NCBI RefSeq assembly: GCF_005233515.1
Contig: NZ_QFZZ01000004.1
Location: 382,644-446,643 of the forward strand
From: Pseudomonas sp. CFBP13508
Lineage (GTDB): Bacteria; Pseudomonadota; Gammaproteobacteria; Pseudomonadales; Pseudomonadaceae
Direction: 5' to 3'
Length of the DNA: 64,000 bases
The position numbers and the translations under genes were made by a program. Position 1 is the first letter of the stretch. The number at the start of each line of letters is the position of its first letter. This document shows, one piece after another, positions 26,976-35,956 of the stretch. The notes under the pieces are model-generated. The model did no database searches, was not told the origin of the DNA, and saw only the letters and a list, made by a program, of their open reading frames with translations.

Positions 26976-28114
26976 GAGCGCAGCACCACGCCGCTGTCGT
27001 CTTCCCACCAGACGTAGACCTTGTCGTCCCAGGTCGGCCGCGCGCCACGGCGTTCGGCGTTGGCCATGAACGACTGGACGATCTTGCCGCCGGGCAGCTC
27101 GACGTAGAACACCGAGTGGCCGCCAAGGTAGGCAATGTCGTGGACCTTGCCTTCTGACCAGTTGTAGCGGAACTCCGGTTGGGTGGTGCTGACGAGCATT
27201 TTTTCCGGGCGGATGGCGTAGGTGATCGACTTGTCCTGCACCGACGTGCTGACGCCGTGACCGACATAGATCTTCTGCTGCAAGTCCGGGCTGTGAATGA
27301 TCGCGTGGCCTTCCAGATCTTCCACCACAGTGCCGTCGAAGGCGTTCACGTTGCCGATGAATTCGCAGACCATGCGGCTGACCGGCGCTTCATAAATGTC
27401 GACCGGGCTGCCGATCTGCGCGATCCAGCCCAGGTGCATGATCGCGATGCGCTGGGCCATGGTCATGGCTTCTTCCTGGTCGTGGGTGACCATGACGCAG
27501 GTCACGCCGACGCGCTCGATGATTTCCACCAGCTCAAGCTGCATCTGCGAACGCAGCTTTTTATCCAGCGCACCCATTGGCTCGTCGAGCAGCAACAGTT
27601 TCGGCCGCTTGGCCAGTGAGCGGGCGAGGGCGACGCGCTGCCGCTGGCCGCCGGACAGCTGGTGCGGGCGGCGCTTGGCGTATTGGGTCATGTGCACCAG
27701 ACGCAGCATTTCTTCGACGCGGGCATCGATTTCGCTGGCCGGCAAACGGTCCTGTTTGAGGCCGAAGGCGATGTTCTGTGCCACGGTCATGTGCGGGAAC
27801 AGCGCGTAGGACTGGAACATCATGTTGATCGGCCGCTCGTACGGCGGCATGTCGGTGATGTCCACGCCATCGAGCAGAATCCGCCCCTCGGTCGGCCGCT
27901 CGAAACCGGCGAGCATGCGCAGCAGAGTCGATTTGCCCGAACCGGAACCGCCCAGCAGCGCGAAGATTTCGCCCTGATGGATCTCCAGGGACACATCGTC
28001 CACGGCCACGGTTTCGTCGAACTTCTTGGTGACACGATCGACTTTCACCAGCACCTTTTTCGGTTGCTGATGACCCTCGAGTGCCTTGCGGTAAGTGCTG
28101 GAGGCGTTTGCCAT
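26972..28114 (-). CDS. potG: Polyamine ABC transporter ATPase
   Basis: 380 residues: an N-terminal ABC ATPase domain with Walker A GGSGSGKST, signature LSGGQRQRVALARSL and Walker B LLLLDEP, then a C-terminal TOBE/MOP-like domain (about 290-375). It drives putrescine import with PotF, PotH and PotI. It is the first gene of the transporter operon and is preceded by a family A REPIN. Confidence 0.95.
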   Translation of the reverse strand: MANASSTYRKALEGHQQPKKVLVKVDRVTKKFDETVAVDDVSLEIHQGEIFALLGGSGSGKSTLLRMLAGFERPTEGRILLDGVDITDMPPYERPINMMFQSYALFPHMTVAQNIAFGLKQDRLPASEIDARVEEMLRLVHMTQYAKRRPHQLSGGQRQRVALARSLAKRPKLLLLDEPMGALDKKLRSQMQLELVEIIERVGVTCVMVTHDQEEAMTMAQRIAIMHLGWIAQIGSPVDIYEAPVSRMVCEFIGNVNAFDGTVVEDLEGHAIIHSPDLQQKIYVGHGVSTSVQDKSITYAIRPEKMLVSTTQPEFRYNWSEGKVHDIAYLGGHSVFYVELPGGKIVQSFMANAERRGARPTWDDKVYVWWEDDSGVVLRS

Positions 28115-28483
28115 GTGAAACTCCCAACAGGTGTCGTGTGCCTGGCCAATGTGGCCGGGCTTAAGTGGATTGCGGAGCGGTCCGGAATGCCTGTCAGCTG
28201 GCGCAGAACCTGTGGGAGCGAGCCTGCTCGCGAATACGGAGTGTCAGTCGACATCATCGTTTGCTGATACACCGCTTTCGCGAGCAGGCTCGCTCCCACA
28301 GGGGATATGCGTTGACCTGAGTGGCCTTTGTCCGTACCGATCCGGCTTGTTCGGCGCCGCCGTCCTGGCTGCCTGGGTCGTACTTGTTGTTATCACGGGT
28401 GTTGCAGTTCACGACGGGCGGATGTGCAAACGCACACCCGCCAGCCGTGGGGGCAGTAAATCGCTATCGAATCTTTGGTTACG
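28115..28483. other. 369-base gap between potG and puuD
   Basis: It contains a family A REPIN and a strong imperfect hairpin at 28417-28442 (GGCGG-TGTGC stem, AAAC loop, one mismatch) beyond the puuD stop. No T-run follows on the minus strand, so it is not a standard terminator; I see no gene. Confidence 0.6.
28211..28300. repeat. REPIN of family A
   Basis: A forward copy at 28211-28234 and a reverse copy at 28277-28300, upstream of potG. Confidence 0.9.
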
Positions 28484-29245
28484 TCAGCGCTGACTGCGCT
28501 TCGCCGCCCGTTGCCTGCATGCCGCGCCGAACGCCTGGAAAATCCTCAGGTAGTTCGGGTTGTCCAGCACTTGCCATTCCGGGTGCCATTGCACGCCGAG
28601 GGCGAAGGTCGGGCTGTGTTCGACCGAGATCGCCTCGATCAAACCGTCCGGTGCCACAGCTTCGGCGCGCAGGCCGGGAGCGAGGCGGTCGATGCCCTGA
28701 CTGTGAATCGAATTGACCTGGAATTCGTCGGGCAGCTCCAGCGCTTCGAACACACCGCCAGCGAGCACGCTGACCGCATGGGCCGGGGCGTATTGCACCG
28801 CCACGTCCGGGCTGTCGGCTTCACGGTGATCGAGCATGCCGGGCAGCTCGTGCACCTTCTGATGCAGGCTGCCGCCGAACGCCACGTTCATTTCCTGGAA
28901 ACCACGGCAGATGCCGAGCACCGGAACGCCCGCCGCGATGGCTGCACGCAATAAAGGAAGGGTGGTGGCGTCACGGGCCGGATCGTGATCCGTGCCGGGG
29001 GCGCTGGCCGGGCCTTGATAGTGGAAGGGCTCCACGTTCGAAGGTGAGCCGGTGAGCAACAGACCGTCGAGCTGACCGAGCAGGTCATCGATTTCAGTCA
29101 GGTTGCCGAGGGAAGGAATGACCACTGGCAACCCTTGGGCGCCAACGCTGACAGCACGTACGTACTTGTCGCCGCTGATGTGATAGGGGTGCAGGCCAAT
29201 CTGTTTGACGCACGCAGTAACGCCGATCAATGGCTTGAATGCCAT
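28484..29245 (-). CDS. puuD: Gamma-glutamyl-gamma-aminobutyrate hydrolase
   Basis: A 253-residue class I glutamine amidotransferase-like hydrolase. The nucleophile Cys lies in GICRGFQEMNVAFGG, and the His-Glu pair is in GVQWHPEWQ near the C-terminus. It releases GABA and glutamate from gamma-glutamyl-GABA, the last step of the gamma-glutamylated putrescine pathway whose other enzymes (puuA, puuC, puuB) lie opposite. It reads towards potG and is divergent from puuA. Confidence 0.92.
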   Translation of the reverse strand: MAFKPLIGVTACVKQIGLHPYHISGDKYVRAVSVGAQGLPVVIPSLGNLTEIDDLLGQLDGLLLTGSPSNVEPFHYQGPASAPGTDHDPARDATTLPLLRAAIAAGVPVLGICRGFQEMNVAFGGSLHQKVHELPGMLDHREADSPDVAVQYAPAHAVSVLAGGVFEALELPDEFQVNSIHSQGIDRLAPGLRAEAVAPDGLIEAISVEHSPTFALGVQWHPEWQVLDNPNYLRIFQAFGAACRQRAAKRSQR

Positions 29246-29307
29246 TTTTATTCACCTCGAAGTCTGTCACTTGAACGAGCTTTTCCGGAGCTTAGCTTCG
29301 TTGATTT

Positions 29308-29514
29308 TAATTAACAACTGTCATGTAAAAAATTCTCAACGCCGTTCATCAAATTGCTCACGTTTATAGGGGCTCGGCAGCAGATACGGCGCGAGAGTGT
29401 TAATAAAAGCCCGAAAAATAAAGGCTGAAGGGCTAGCTGTTCGCTATTGACTTCACTTTGCCGTTCGGGTTGACTGGCTCGGCGAAACAGCAGTGAACAT
29501 AATAATTAACAGCT
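29308..29514. promoter_or_regulatory. Repeated TAATTAACA motif in the puuD-puuA divergent region
   Basis: TAATTAACA(A/G)CT occurs at 29308-29319 and at 29503-29514, in the same orientation, one near the puuD side and one 14 bases before the puuA start. PuuR is encoded in the same cluster, so these are candidate operators. Confidence 0.5.
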
Positions 29515-29527
29515 AAATAGGTGCATC

Positions 29528-30904
29528 ATGTCGGTCCCTCTGCGTACCGTTCAACTCAACGAAGCCAACGCATTCCTTAAGAAATATCCTGAGGTTTTGT
29601 ACGTCGACCTTCTGATTGCGGATATGAACGGTGTGGTGCGCGGCAAGCGCATCGAACGCACCAGTCTTCATAAGGTGTACGAAAAAGGCATCAACCTGCC
29701 GGCGTCGCTGTTCGCGCTGGACATCAACGGCTCAACGGTGGAAAGCACCGGCCTGGGCCTGGATATTGGCGATGCCGATCGCATCTGCTACCCGATCCCC
29801 GGCACCCTGAGCATCGAGCCGTGGCAAAAACGCCCGACCGCTCAACTGCTGATGACCATGCACGAGATCGAAGGCCAGCCGTTCTTCGCTGATCCGCGTG
29901 AAGTACTGGCTAACGTGGTGCGCAAATTCGACGACCTCGGTCTGACCATCTGCGCGGCGTTCGAACTCGAGTTCTACCTGATCGACCAGGACAACGTGAA
30001 TGGCCGTCCGCAGTCGCCTCGCTCGCCGGTGTCCGGCAAGCGTCCGGTGTCGACTCAGGTGTACCTGATCGACGACCTCGATGAATACGTCGATTGCCTG
30101 CAAGACATCCTCGAAGGCGCGAAAGAGCAGGGCATCCCGGCTGACGCCATCGTCAAGGAAAGCGCCCCGGCGCAGTTCGAAGTCAACCTGCATCACGTTT
30201 CCGACCCGATCAAGGCCTGTGATTACGCGGTGCTGCTCAAGCGTCTGGTGAAAAACATCGCCTACGACCACGAGATGGACACGACTTTCATGGCCAAGCC
30301 GTATCCGGGCCAGGCCGGCAACGGTCTGCACGTGCACATTTCGATTCTGGACAAAGAAGGCAACAACATCTTCGCCAGCGAGGATCCCGAGCAGAACGCC
30401 GCACTGCGTCACGCGATCGGCGGTGTGCTCGAGACCCTGCCGGCGCAAATGGCGTTCCTCTGCCCGAACGTCAACTCGTATCGCCGTTTCGGCGCGCAGT
30501 TCTACGTACCGAACTCGCCGAGCTGGGGCATCGACAACCGCACTGTGGCCGTACGTGTACCGACCGGTTCAGCGGATGCCGTGCGCATCGAACACCGTGT
30601 CGCCGGTGCCGATGCCAACCCGTACCTGCTGATGGCTTCGGTGCTGGCCGGCATTCACCACGGCCTGACCAACCAGATCGAGCCCGGCGCGCCGGTCGAA
30701 GGCAACAGCTACGAGCAGAACGAGCAGAGCCTGCCGAACAACCTGCGCGACGCCCTGCGCGAGCTCGACGACAGCGAAGTCATGGCGCGCTACATCGACC
30801 CGATGTACATCGACGTGTTCGTCGCGTGCAAGGAAAGCGAGCTGGCCGAGTTCGAGAACTCGATTTCTGACCTTGAGTACAACTGGTATCTGCATACGGT
30901 CTGA
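29528..30904 (+). CDS. puuA: Gamma-glutamylputrescine synthetase (glutamine-synthetase family)
   Basis: 458 residues. It resembles the PuuA/SpuI group of the GS family, which links glutamate to putrescine using ATP. Conserved GS elements are visible: FELEFYLID (metal-binding Glu), APAQFEVNLHH, FMAKPYPGQAGNGLHVHIS, and RIEHRVAGADANPYL near the C-terminus. It starts the plus-strand half of the putrescine pathway. A second GS-like protein is encoded at 40844-42208. Confidence 0.92.
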   Translation: MSVPLRTVQLNEANAFLKKYPEVLYVDLLIADMNGVVRGKRIERTSLHKVYEKGINLPASLFALDINGSTVESTGLGLDIGDADRICYPIPGTLSIEPWQKRPTAQLLMTMHEIEGQPFFADPREVLANVVRKFDDLGLTICAAFELEFYLIDQDNVNGRPQSPRSPVSGKRPVSTQVYLIDDLDEYVDCLQDILEGAKEQGIPADAIVKESAPAQFEVNLHHVSDPIKACDYAVLLKRLVKNIAYDHEMDTTFMAKPYPGQAGNGLHVHISILDKEGNNIFASEDPEQNAALRHAIGGVLETLPAQMAFLCPNVNSYRRFGAQFYVPNSPSWGIDNRTVAVRVPTGSADAVRIEHRVAGADANPYLLMASVLAGIHHGLTNQIEPGAPVEGNSYEQNEQSLPNNLRDALRELDDSEVMARYIDPMYIDVFVACKESELAEFENSISDLEYNWYLHTV

Positions 30905-30913
30905 AGATCAAAA

Positions 30914-31094
30914 GCCCCTCACCCTAACCCTCTCCCGGAGGGAGAGGGGACTGACCGCGTCGTCTGGAGATATCCGGCGACCTGAACGATCCAGTCGATG
31001 ATGGATTCGGCAAAGATTTTTCAGGTCGGCGCAGTTACCAGGCATCCCCCGATCGGTCCCCTCTCCCTCTGGGAGAGGGCTAGGGTGAGGGCAG
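30914..31094. repeat. Inverted pair of family C repeats
   Basis: CCCTCACCCTAACCCTCTCC near 30917-30952 and its reverse complement near 31056-31094 lie between puuA and puuC. They could form a long hairpin in the transcript. Confidence 0.8.
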
Positions 31095-31158
31095 CGATTC
31101 CCGGCCAGACAAAGCAACCAGACCAACCCCCAAATTCCCCCTTGTCGAGCTCAAAACA

Positions 31159-32649
31159 ATGACCACAACCCGCAACGACTGGGAACAACGCTTCCAGTCC
31201 CTGTCCATCGAATCCCGCGCCTTCATCAACGGTGAATACCGCCCGGCGATCAGCGGCGACACCTTCGAATGCCTGAGCCCGGTCGATGGCCGCTTTCTTG
31301 CCGCCGTCGCCAGCACCGATGAAGCCGACGCCAACCTGGCCGTCGAAGCCGCGCGCCAGTCCTTCAACTCTGGCATCTGGGCGAAAAAAGCCCCGGCCGA
31401 GCGCAAGCGCGTGCTGATCCGCTTCGCCGATCTGATCCTGCAACACCAGGAAGAACTGGCGCTGCTGGAAACCCTTGATATGGGCAAACCAATCAGCGAT
31501 TCGATGAACATCGACATCCCGGCGACCGCCAACGCGATCCGCTGGAGCGCCGAGGCCATCGACAAGATCTACGACGAAGTCGCCGCCACCCCGCACGATC
31601 AGCTCGGCCTCGTCACCCGCGAGCCCTCCGGTGTGGTTGCGGCGATCGTGCCTTGGAATTTCCCGCTGATCATGGCCAGCTGGAAGTTCGCTCCGGCGCT
31701 GGCGGCGGGTAATTCGTTCATCCTCAAGCCTTCGGAAAAATCCCCGCTGACCGCCATCCGCATCGCGCAACTGGCGCTGGAGGCGGGTATTCCGAAGGGC
31801 GTGTTCAACGTGCTGCCGGGCTACGGTCACACCGTCGGCAAGGCGCTGGCGTTGCACATGGACGTCGACGTGCTGGCCTTCACCGGCTCCACGGCGATCG
31901 CCAAGCAACTAATGATTTACGCCGGCCAAAGCAACATGAAACGCGTCTGGCTCGAGGCCGGCGGCAAGAGCCCGAACGTGGTATTTGCCGACGCACCGGA
32001 CCTGCGCGCGGCAGCCCAGGCAGCAGCCGGTGCAATCGCCTTCAATCAGGGCGAAGTCTGCACGGCCGGCTCGCGTCTGCTGGTCGAGCGCTCGATCCGC
32101 GAGCAGTTCATCCCGCTGCTGGTGGAAGCGCTGCAAGCGTGGAAACCGGGGCATGCACTGGATCCGGCGACCACCGTCGGCGCCGTGGTCGACCAGCGTC
32201 AACTCGATAACGTGCTGCGCTACATCAGCATCGGTCGCGAGCAGGGCGCCGAACTGATCGCCGGCGGCCAGCGCACCCTCGAAGAAACCGGCGGCCTCTA
32301 CGTGCAGCCAGCGATTTTCGACGGCGTGACCAATGCGATGACCATCGCTAGGGAAGAAATCTTCGGCCCGGTGCTTTCGCTGATCACCTTCGACACTGCC
32401 GAAGAAGCCCTGCAAATCGCCAACGACAGCATCTTCGGCCTCGCCGCCGGGGTGTGGACCAGCAACCTGAGCAAGGCGCACACCTTCGCCCGCGGCCTGC
32501 GCGCCGGCAGTGTCTGGGTCAACCAGTACGACGGCGGCGACATGACTGCGCCATTCGGTGGCTTCAAACAATCGGGCAACGGTCGCGACAAATCGCTGCA
32601 TGCGTTCGATAAGTACACCGAACTGAAAGCGACCTGGATCAAGCTCTGA
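31159..32649 (+). CDS. puuC: Gamma-glutamyl-gamma-aminobutyraldehyde dehydrogenase
   Basis: A 496-residue NAD(P)+-dependent aldehyde dehydrogenase with the catalytic Glu in LEAGGKSPNVVF and the nucleophile Cys in FNQGEVCTAGSRLLVE. It has the PWNFPLIMASWK nucleotide-binding region. It oxidises gamma-glutamyl-gamma-aminobutyraldehyde to gamma-glutamyl-GABA in the putrescine pathway. It is followed by puuB after 49 bases with a GGAGA ribosome binding site. Broader aldehyde specificity is likely. Confidence 0.9.
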   Translation: MTTTRNDWEQRFQSLSIESRAFINGEYRPAISGDTFECLSPVDGRFLAAVASTDEADANLAVEAARQSFNSGIWAKKAPAERKRVLIRFADLILQHQEELALLETLDMGKPISDSMNIDIPATANAIRWSAEAIDKIYDEVAATPHDQLGLVTREPSGVVAAIVPWNFPLIMASWKFAPALAAGNSFILKPSEKSPLTAIRIAQLALEAGIPKGVFNVLPGYGHTVGKALALHMDVDVLAFTGSTAIAKQLMIYAGQSNMKRVWLEAGGKSPNVVFADAPDLRAAAQAAAGAIAFNQGEVCTAGSRLLVERSIREQFIPLLVEALQAWKPGHALDPATTVGAVVDQRQLDNVLRYISIGREQGAELIAGGQRTLEETGGLYVQPAIFDGVTNAMTIAREEIFGPVLSLITFDTAEEALQIANDSIFGLAAGVWTSNLSKAHTFARGLRAGSVWVNQYDGGDMTAPFGGFKQSGNGRDKSLHAFDKYTELKATWIKL

Positions 32650-32698
32650 TTCTTTTACAGCGGCGGCCGCCCCTGGTTGGCGGCCCTCGGAGAAACCT

Positions 32699-33982
32699 AT
32701 GAAACAGCAACACGTAAACAGCTACTACGCCGCGACCCGCAACGAAGTCATCGACTTCCCGGTTCTCGAAGAGGCAGTGGACTGCGATGTCTGCATCATC
32801 GGCGCCGGCTACACCGGTCTGTCCTCGGCACTGTTCCTCAGCGAAGCCGGCTACAAAGTCACCGTGCTGGAAGCGGCGAAAGTCGGCTACGGCGCCAGCG
32901 GTCGCAATGGCGGTCAACTGGTCAATTCTTATAGCCGCGACGTTGATGTCATCGAAGAGCGCTACGGCGACAAGACTGCAGAAATCCTCGGCAGCATGAT
33001 CTTCGAAGGCGCCGACATCATTCGTTCGCGCATCAAGGATTACGACATCAAGTGCGACTACCGCCCGGGCGGTATTTTCGCGGCGATGAACAAGAAACAG
33101 CTCAACGGCCTGGCCGAGCAGAAGCGCAACTGGGAACGCTACGGCAACCGCAATCTGAAGATGCTCGATGCCGCGGACATTCGTCGCGAAGTGGGTTCCG
33201 ACGCCTATGTTGGCGGCTTGCTGGACATGCAGGGCGGCCACGTTCATCCATTGAACTTGGCCCTCGGCGAAGCCGCCGCCATCGTGCGTTTGGGCGGCAA
33301 GATCTACGAGCAATCGGCGGCGGTGGAAATCACCTACGGCGAGCCGATCACCGTGCGCACCGCCAAAGGTCTGGTCCGTGCAAAATACCTGCTGATCGCC
33401 GGCAACGCTTATCTGCCACAAGGCCTAGACAATCGTGTTACCGCGAAAAGCATGCCGTGCGGCTCGCAGATCGTCGTCACCGAACCGTTGACCGAGCAGC
33501 AGGCGCGCAGCCTGATCACCAACAACTATTGCGTGGAAGATTGCAACTATCTGCTGGATTACTACCGCCTCACTGCCGACAACCGGCTGCTTTACGGCGG
33601 CGGTGTGGTCTACGGCGCGCGGGAGCCGGACGATATCGAGCAACTGATTCGGCCGAAGATCCTCAAGACCTTTCCGCAGCTCAAGGACGTGAAGATCGAC
33701 TACCGCTGGACCGGTAACTTCCTGCTGACCATGTCGCGCATGCCGCAGTTCGGCCGCATCGAAAAGAACGCCTACTACATGCAGGGCTACAGCGGCCACG
33801 GCGTCACCTGCTCGCACCTGGCCGGCAAACTGATCTCGGAAATGATCCGCGGCGACGCCGAACGCTTCAACGCCTTCGCCGCGCTGCCGCACATGCCAAT
33901 GCTCGGCGGCCGCACCTTCTCCGCACCGCTTACCGCCCTCGGTGCCGTCTACTACTCCCTGCGCGACCGCTTCGGCGTTTGA
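32699..33982 (+). CDS. puuB: Gamma-glutamylputrescine oxidoreductase
   Basis: A 427-residue FAD-dependent oxidase of the DadA/PuuB group with the dinucleotide motif CIIGAGYTGLSSALFLSEAG near residue 30. GYGASGRNGGQLVNSY is the conserved second segment of the family, and MQGYSGHGVTCSHLAGKL marks the C-terminal FAD site. It converts gamma-glutamylputrescine to the aldehyde used by PuuC. A paralog is at 39414-40697. Confidence 0.9.
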   Translation: MKQQHVNSYYAATRNEVIDFPVLEEAVDCDVCIIGAGYTGLSSALFLSEAGYKVTVLEAAKVGYGASGRNGGQLVNSYSRDVDVIEERYGDKTAEILGSMIFEGADIIRSRIKDYDIKCDYRPGGIFAAMNKKQLNGLAEQKRNWERYGNRNLKMLDAADIRREVGSDAYVGGLLDMQGGHVHPLNLALGEAAAIVRLGGKIYEQSAAVEITYGEPITVRTAKGLVRAKYLLIAGNAYLPQGLDNRVTAKSMPCGSQIVVTEPLTEQQARSLITNNYCVEDCNYLLDYYRLTADNRLLYGGGVVYGAREPDDIEQLIRPKILKTFPQLKDVKIDYRWTGNFLLTMSRMPQFGRIEKNAYYMQGYSGHGVTCSHLAGKLISEMIRGDAERFNAFAALPHMPMLGGRTFSAPLTALGAVYYSLRDRFGV

Positions 33983-34380
33983 TTGACCTCACCGGCGACG
34001 GTCCGAAAGACCCCGCCGGTTTTTCCCTGTGGGAGCGAGCCTGCTCGCGAAGAGGCCAGCCCAGCCACACTCGCTTTTGCTGACCTGCTCAAAACCAAAT
34101 GTGGGAGCGAGCTTGCTCGCGAATGGGCCATGTCAGCCAAGATCTTCGTTGTCTGACACACTGCTTTCGCGAGCAGGCTCGCTCCCACAGTGACTGTATT
34201 GCCAAGGCCAACAGGACTTTTGCCGCACCATCCATCGAACCTGCTGAGCAACACCGGCAAACGTGATTTAATAGCCGCCTTTCACGGTTCCGGGACACGG
34301 GAGCAACGTGATCCGCGCCACCTGCGCGGCACCCGCCACCCACCCCCATCGCCCTTAAGTCGCTCTCACATAAGGCTGTC
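33983..34380. other. 398-base region between puuB and puuR
   Basis: Holds one family A singlet and one family A REPIN, then the puuR upstream region, with a CCGCGCC/GGCGCGG-type GC-rich stretch near 34312-34335. No gene is seen. Confidence 0.7.
34028..34189. repeat. Cluster of three family A REP units
   Basis: A forward singlet at 34028-34051, then a forward (34100-34123, one base changed) and a reverse copy (34166-34189) forming a REPIN. Confidence 0.9.
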
Positions 34381-34929
34381 ATGGATACGGGTTCTCGACT
34401 CAAACTAGTACGCGAAAGCTACAAACTCTCCCAGCGCGAGCTCGCCCGGCGTAGCGGCGTGACCAACGCGACCATCTCGCTGATCGAACAGAACCGCGTC
34501 AGCCCCTCCGTCAGCTCGCTGAAAAAGCTGCTCGAAGGCATACCGATGTCCCTGGCCGATTTCTTCACCTTCGACCAGCCCCCGCGCGAACACCAATACG
34601 TGTTCCGCGCCAACGAACAACCCGATCTCGGCCGCCACGGCCTGCGCCTGCTGCTCATCGGCGCCTCCGTCCCCAGCCGCCAGATGCGCCTGCTCCGCGA
34701 ACAATACGCCCCCGGCGCCAGCTCCGGCGAAGAGCCGATCGTGCATGCCGAAGGTGAAGAGTGCGGGCTGGTCACGCGTGGCACGGTGGAACTGACCGTG
34801 GACGGGCAGGTGAGTGTGCTGAGTGCGGGGGATGGTTATTACTTTCCGACGACGCTGCCGCATAAGTTTCGCAATATCGGCGCAGATGAGGCTGAGATTA
34901 TCAGTGCGAATACGCCGGCGAATTTTTGA
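34381..34929 (+). CDS. puuR: HTH-cupin repressor of putrescine genes
   Basis: 182 residues: an N-terminal XRE-type helix-turn-helix (about 4-58, LKLVRESYKLSQRELARRSGVTNATISLIEQNR) and a C-terminal cupin domain (about 105-175) with GDGYYFPTTLPHKFRN. This is the domain order of E. coli PuuR, the putrescine-responsive repressor. Position at the end of the puu cluster supports the name. AAGG lies just before the ATG. Confidence 0.88.
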   Translation: MDTGSRLKLVRESYKLSQRELARRSGVTNATISLIEQNRVSPSVSSLKKLLEGIPMSLADFFTFDQPPREHQYVFRANEQPDLGRHGLRLLLIGASVPSRQMRLLREQYAPGASSGEEPIVHAEGEECGLVTRGTVELTVDGQVSVLSAGDGYYFPTTLPHKFRNIGADEAEIISANTPANF

Positions 34930-35122
34930 GGAGCATGCGTTTCGCATAGCTTCATCGAGGTTGATTCAGGAAACCGTGGGCCGTTTGGGTGTTTTCCTGC
35001 GAAGTATTCAGATGTCGACAATTCGCGGGGTCTTCGGCTGATAACCACTCGTCCGACGCATCGCACGTTCGCCGCACAGCTTCTTCCAATGCTGTAACTC
35101 ACCACGCAAAGGAAGAGCCACC

Positions 35123-35407
35123 ATGCTGAACCATAAAATCGCGGTGTTAACCGTCGCGGCGCTGCTCTTCGGCAGTGCGCCGTATGTGCTCGCGGCAGGC
35201 GAAACGTCGACCCCGAAGGCGAGCGACGGCACCAGCCAGACTCGTGAACCGGCGTCGCCAGCCACCAATGCCGACCCGGATGCCGATTCGCTGCCCCCGG
35301 GTGGTGATGGTGGCAAGACCGACAATGGACCGGTGCCTTCCGCCTCCAAACCCAGCCCTGCGGGTCAACCATCCGGGAGCAGCAGTGGGGGTAGCGGTGG
35401 TGGTTGA
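35123..35407 (+). CDS. Small secreted low-complexity protein, copy 1
   Basis: 94 residues with a signal peptide (MLNHKIAVLTVAALLFGSAPYVLA). The mature part is rich in Ser, Pro, Gly, Thr, Asp and Asn and ends in a GSSSGGSGGG tail, so it is probably disordered and periplasmic or secreted. It has no cysteine. The gene is a paralog of the one at 35602, including the 5' leader. AAAGGA is the ribosome binding site, and a terminator follows at 35425. Function is unknown. Confidence 0.75.
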   Translation: MLNHKIAVLTVAALLFGSAPYVLAAGETSTPKASDGTSQTREPASPATNADPDADSLPPGGDGGKTDNGPVPSASKPSPAGQPSGSSSGGSGGG

Positions 35408-35424
35408 TGGCTACGTCGTACTGG

Positions 35425-35456
35425 AAAGCCCGGTCTTTCGAGCCGGGCTTTTCTCT
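35425..35456 (+). terminator. Rho-independent terminator after copy 1
   Basis: AAGCCCGG, a short loop, then CCGGGCTT followed by TTC; an 8-bp GC-rich stem and short T-run. Confidence 0.85.
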
Positions 35457-35482
35457 GCCTGCCAGAAATTTTTTTGTCGATG

Positions 35483-35520
35483 ACCCGATGTCTCTTCCGA
35501 GGCGTCGGGTTTGTTTATTT
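35483..35520 (+). terminator. Second terminator between the paralogous small genes
   Basis: ACCCGA/TCGGGT stem (35483-35510) with internal CTC/GAG pairing, followed by TTTGTTTATTTTT. It stands 30 bases after the first terminator with no gene between. Confidence 0.7.
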
Positions 35521-35601
35521 TTGCCATTCGTCAGCCCCTCTGCATTTTCGCCGCGCGCCTGATTCCAATGCATACCTTACCCCCGCAAAGGAACCGCCAA
35601 A

Positions 35602-35886
35602 ATGCGCCCAGTCAAGCTCGCAGCACTGTCCCTGGCCACCCTGTTATCCGCCACCGCGCTCTACGCGACAGCCGCCAGCGACACCCCGGCACCCACCGCC
35701 AACGACGGCAATAGCCAAACCAACCCAAGTGCGCCGGAAGATATTCATTCCAACGGTGCCACCGTGCCCAAAGGCACTCAGGGCAACACCACCAACAATG
35801 ACGGCTCGACACCTGCGGGTTCCAAGCCCAGCGGTTCGAAGCAGTCGAACGACAGCGGCACCAGCAGCGGTGCTGGTGAAGGTTGA
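35602..35886 (+). CDS. Small secreted low-complexity protein, copy 2
   Basis: 94 residues, the same length as copy 1. Signal peptide MRPVKLAALSLATLLSATALYATA, then a Ser/Thr/Asn/Gly/Pro-rich mature part ending SGTSSGAGEG. The motifs A(S/N)DG(T/N)SQT and SKPS are shared with copy 1. A GCAAAGGAA ribosome-binding region is also common to both. It has its own terminator. Function is unknown. Confidence 0.75.
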   Translation: MRPVKLAALSLATLLSATALYATAASDTPAPTANDGNSQTNPSAPEDIHSNGATVPKGTQGNTTNNDGSTPAGSKPSGSKQSNDSGTSSGAGEG

Positions 35887-35905
35887 GGCTGTTTGCAGAT
35901 GCAGC

Positions 35906-35932
35906 AAGCCCGGCGTCAAGCCGGGCTTTCTA
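35906..35932 (+). terminator. Rho-independent terminator after copy 2
   Basis: AAGCCCGG-CGTCAAG-CCGGGCTT followed by TTC, with the same stem sequence as the terminator of copy 1. Confidence 0.8.
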
Positions 35933-35956
35933 TCAGGCAATCCCTGGTGACCGAAG

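Noticed and set aside
28417..28442. Terminator after puuD
   Set aside because: The hairpin is strong but no T-run follows on the minus strand; it is noted in the gap description only.
29246..29527. Sigma-54 promoter for puuA
   Set aside because: No TGGC-N8-TTGC element was found in the divergent region.
35000..35122. Small frames between puuR and the small-protein copy 1
   Set aside because: No Shine-Dalgarno or signal peptide; the leader shared with copy 2 argues for a 5' untranslated region.
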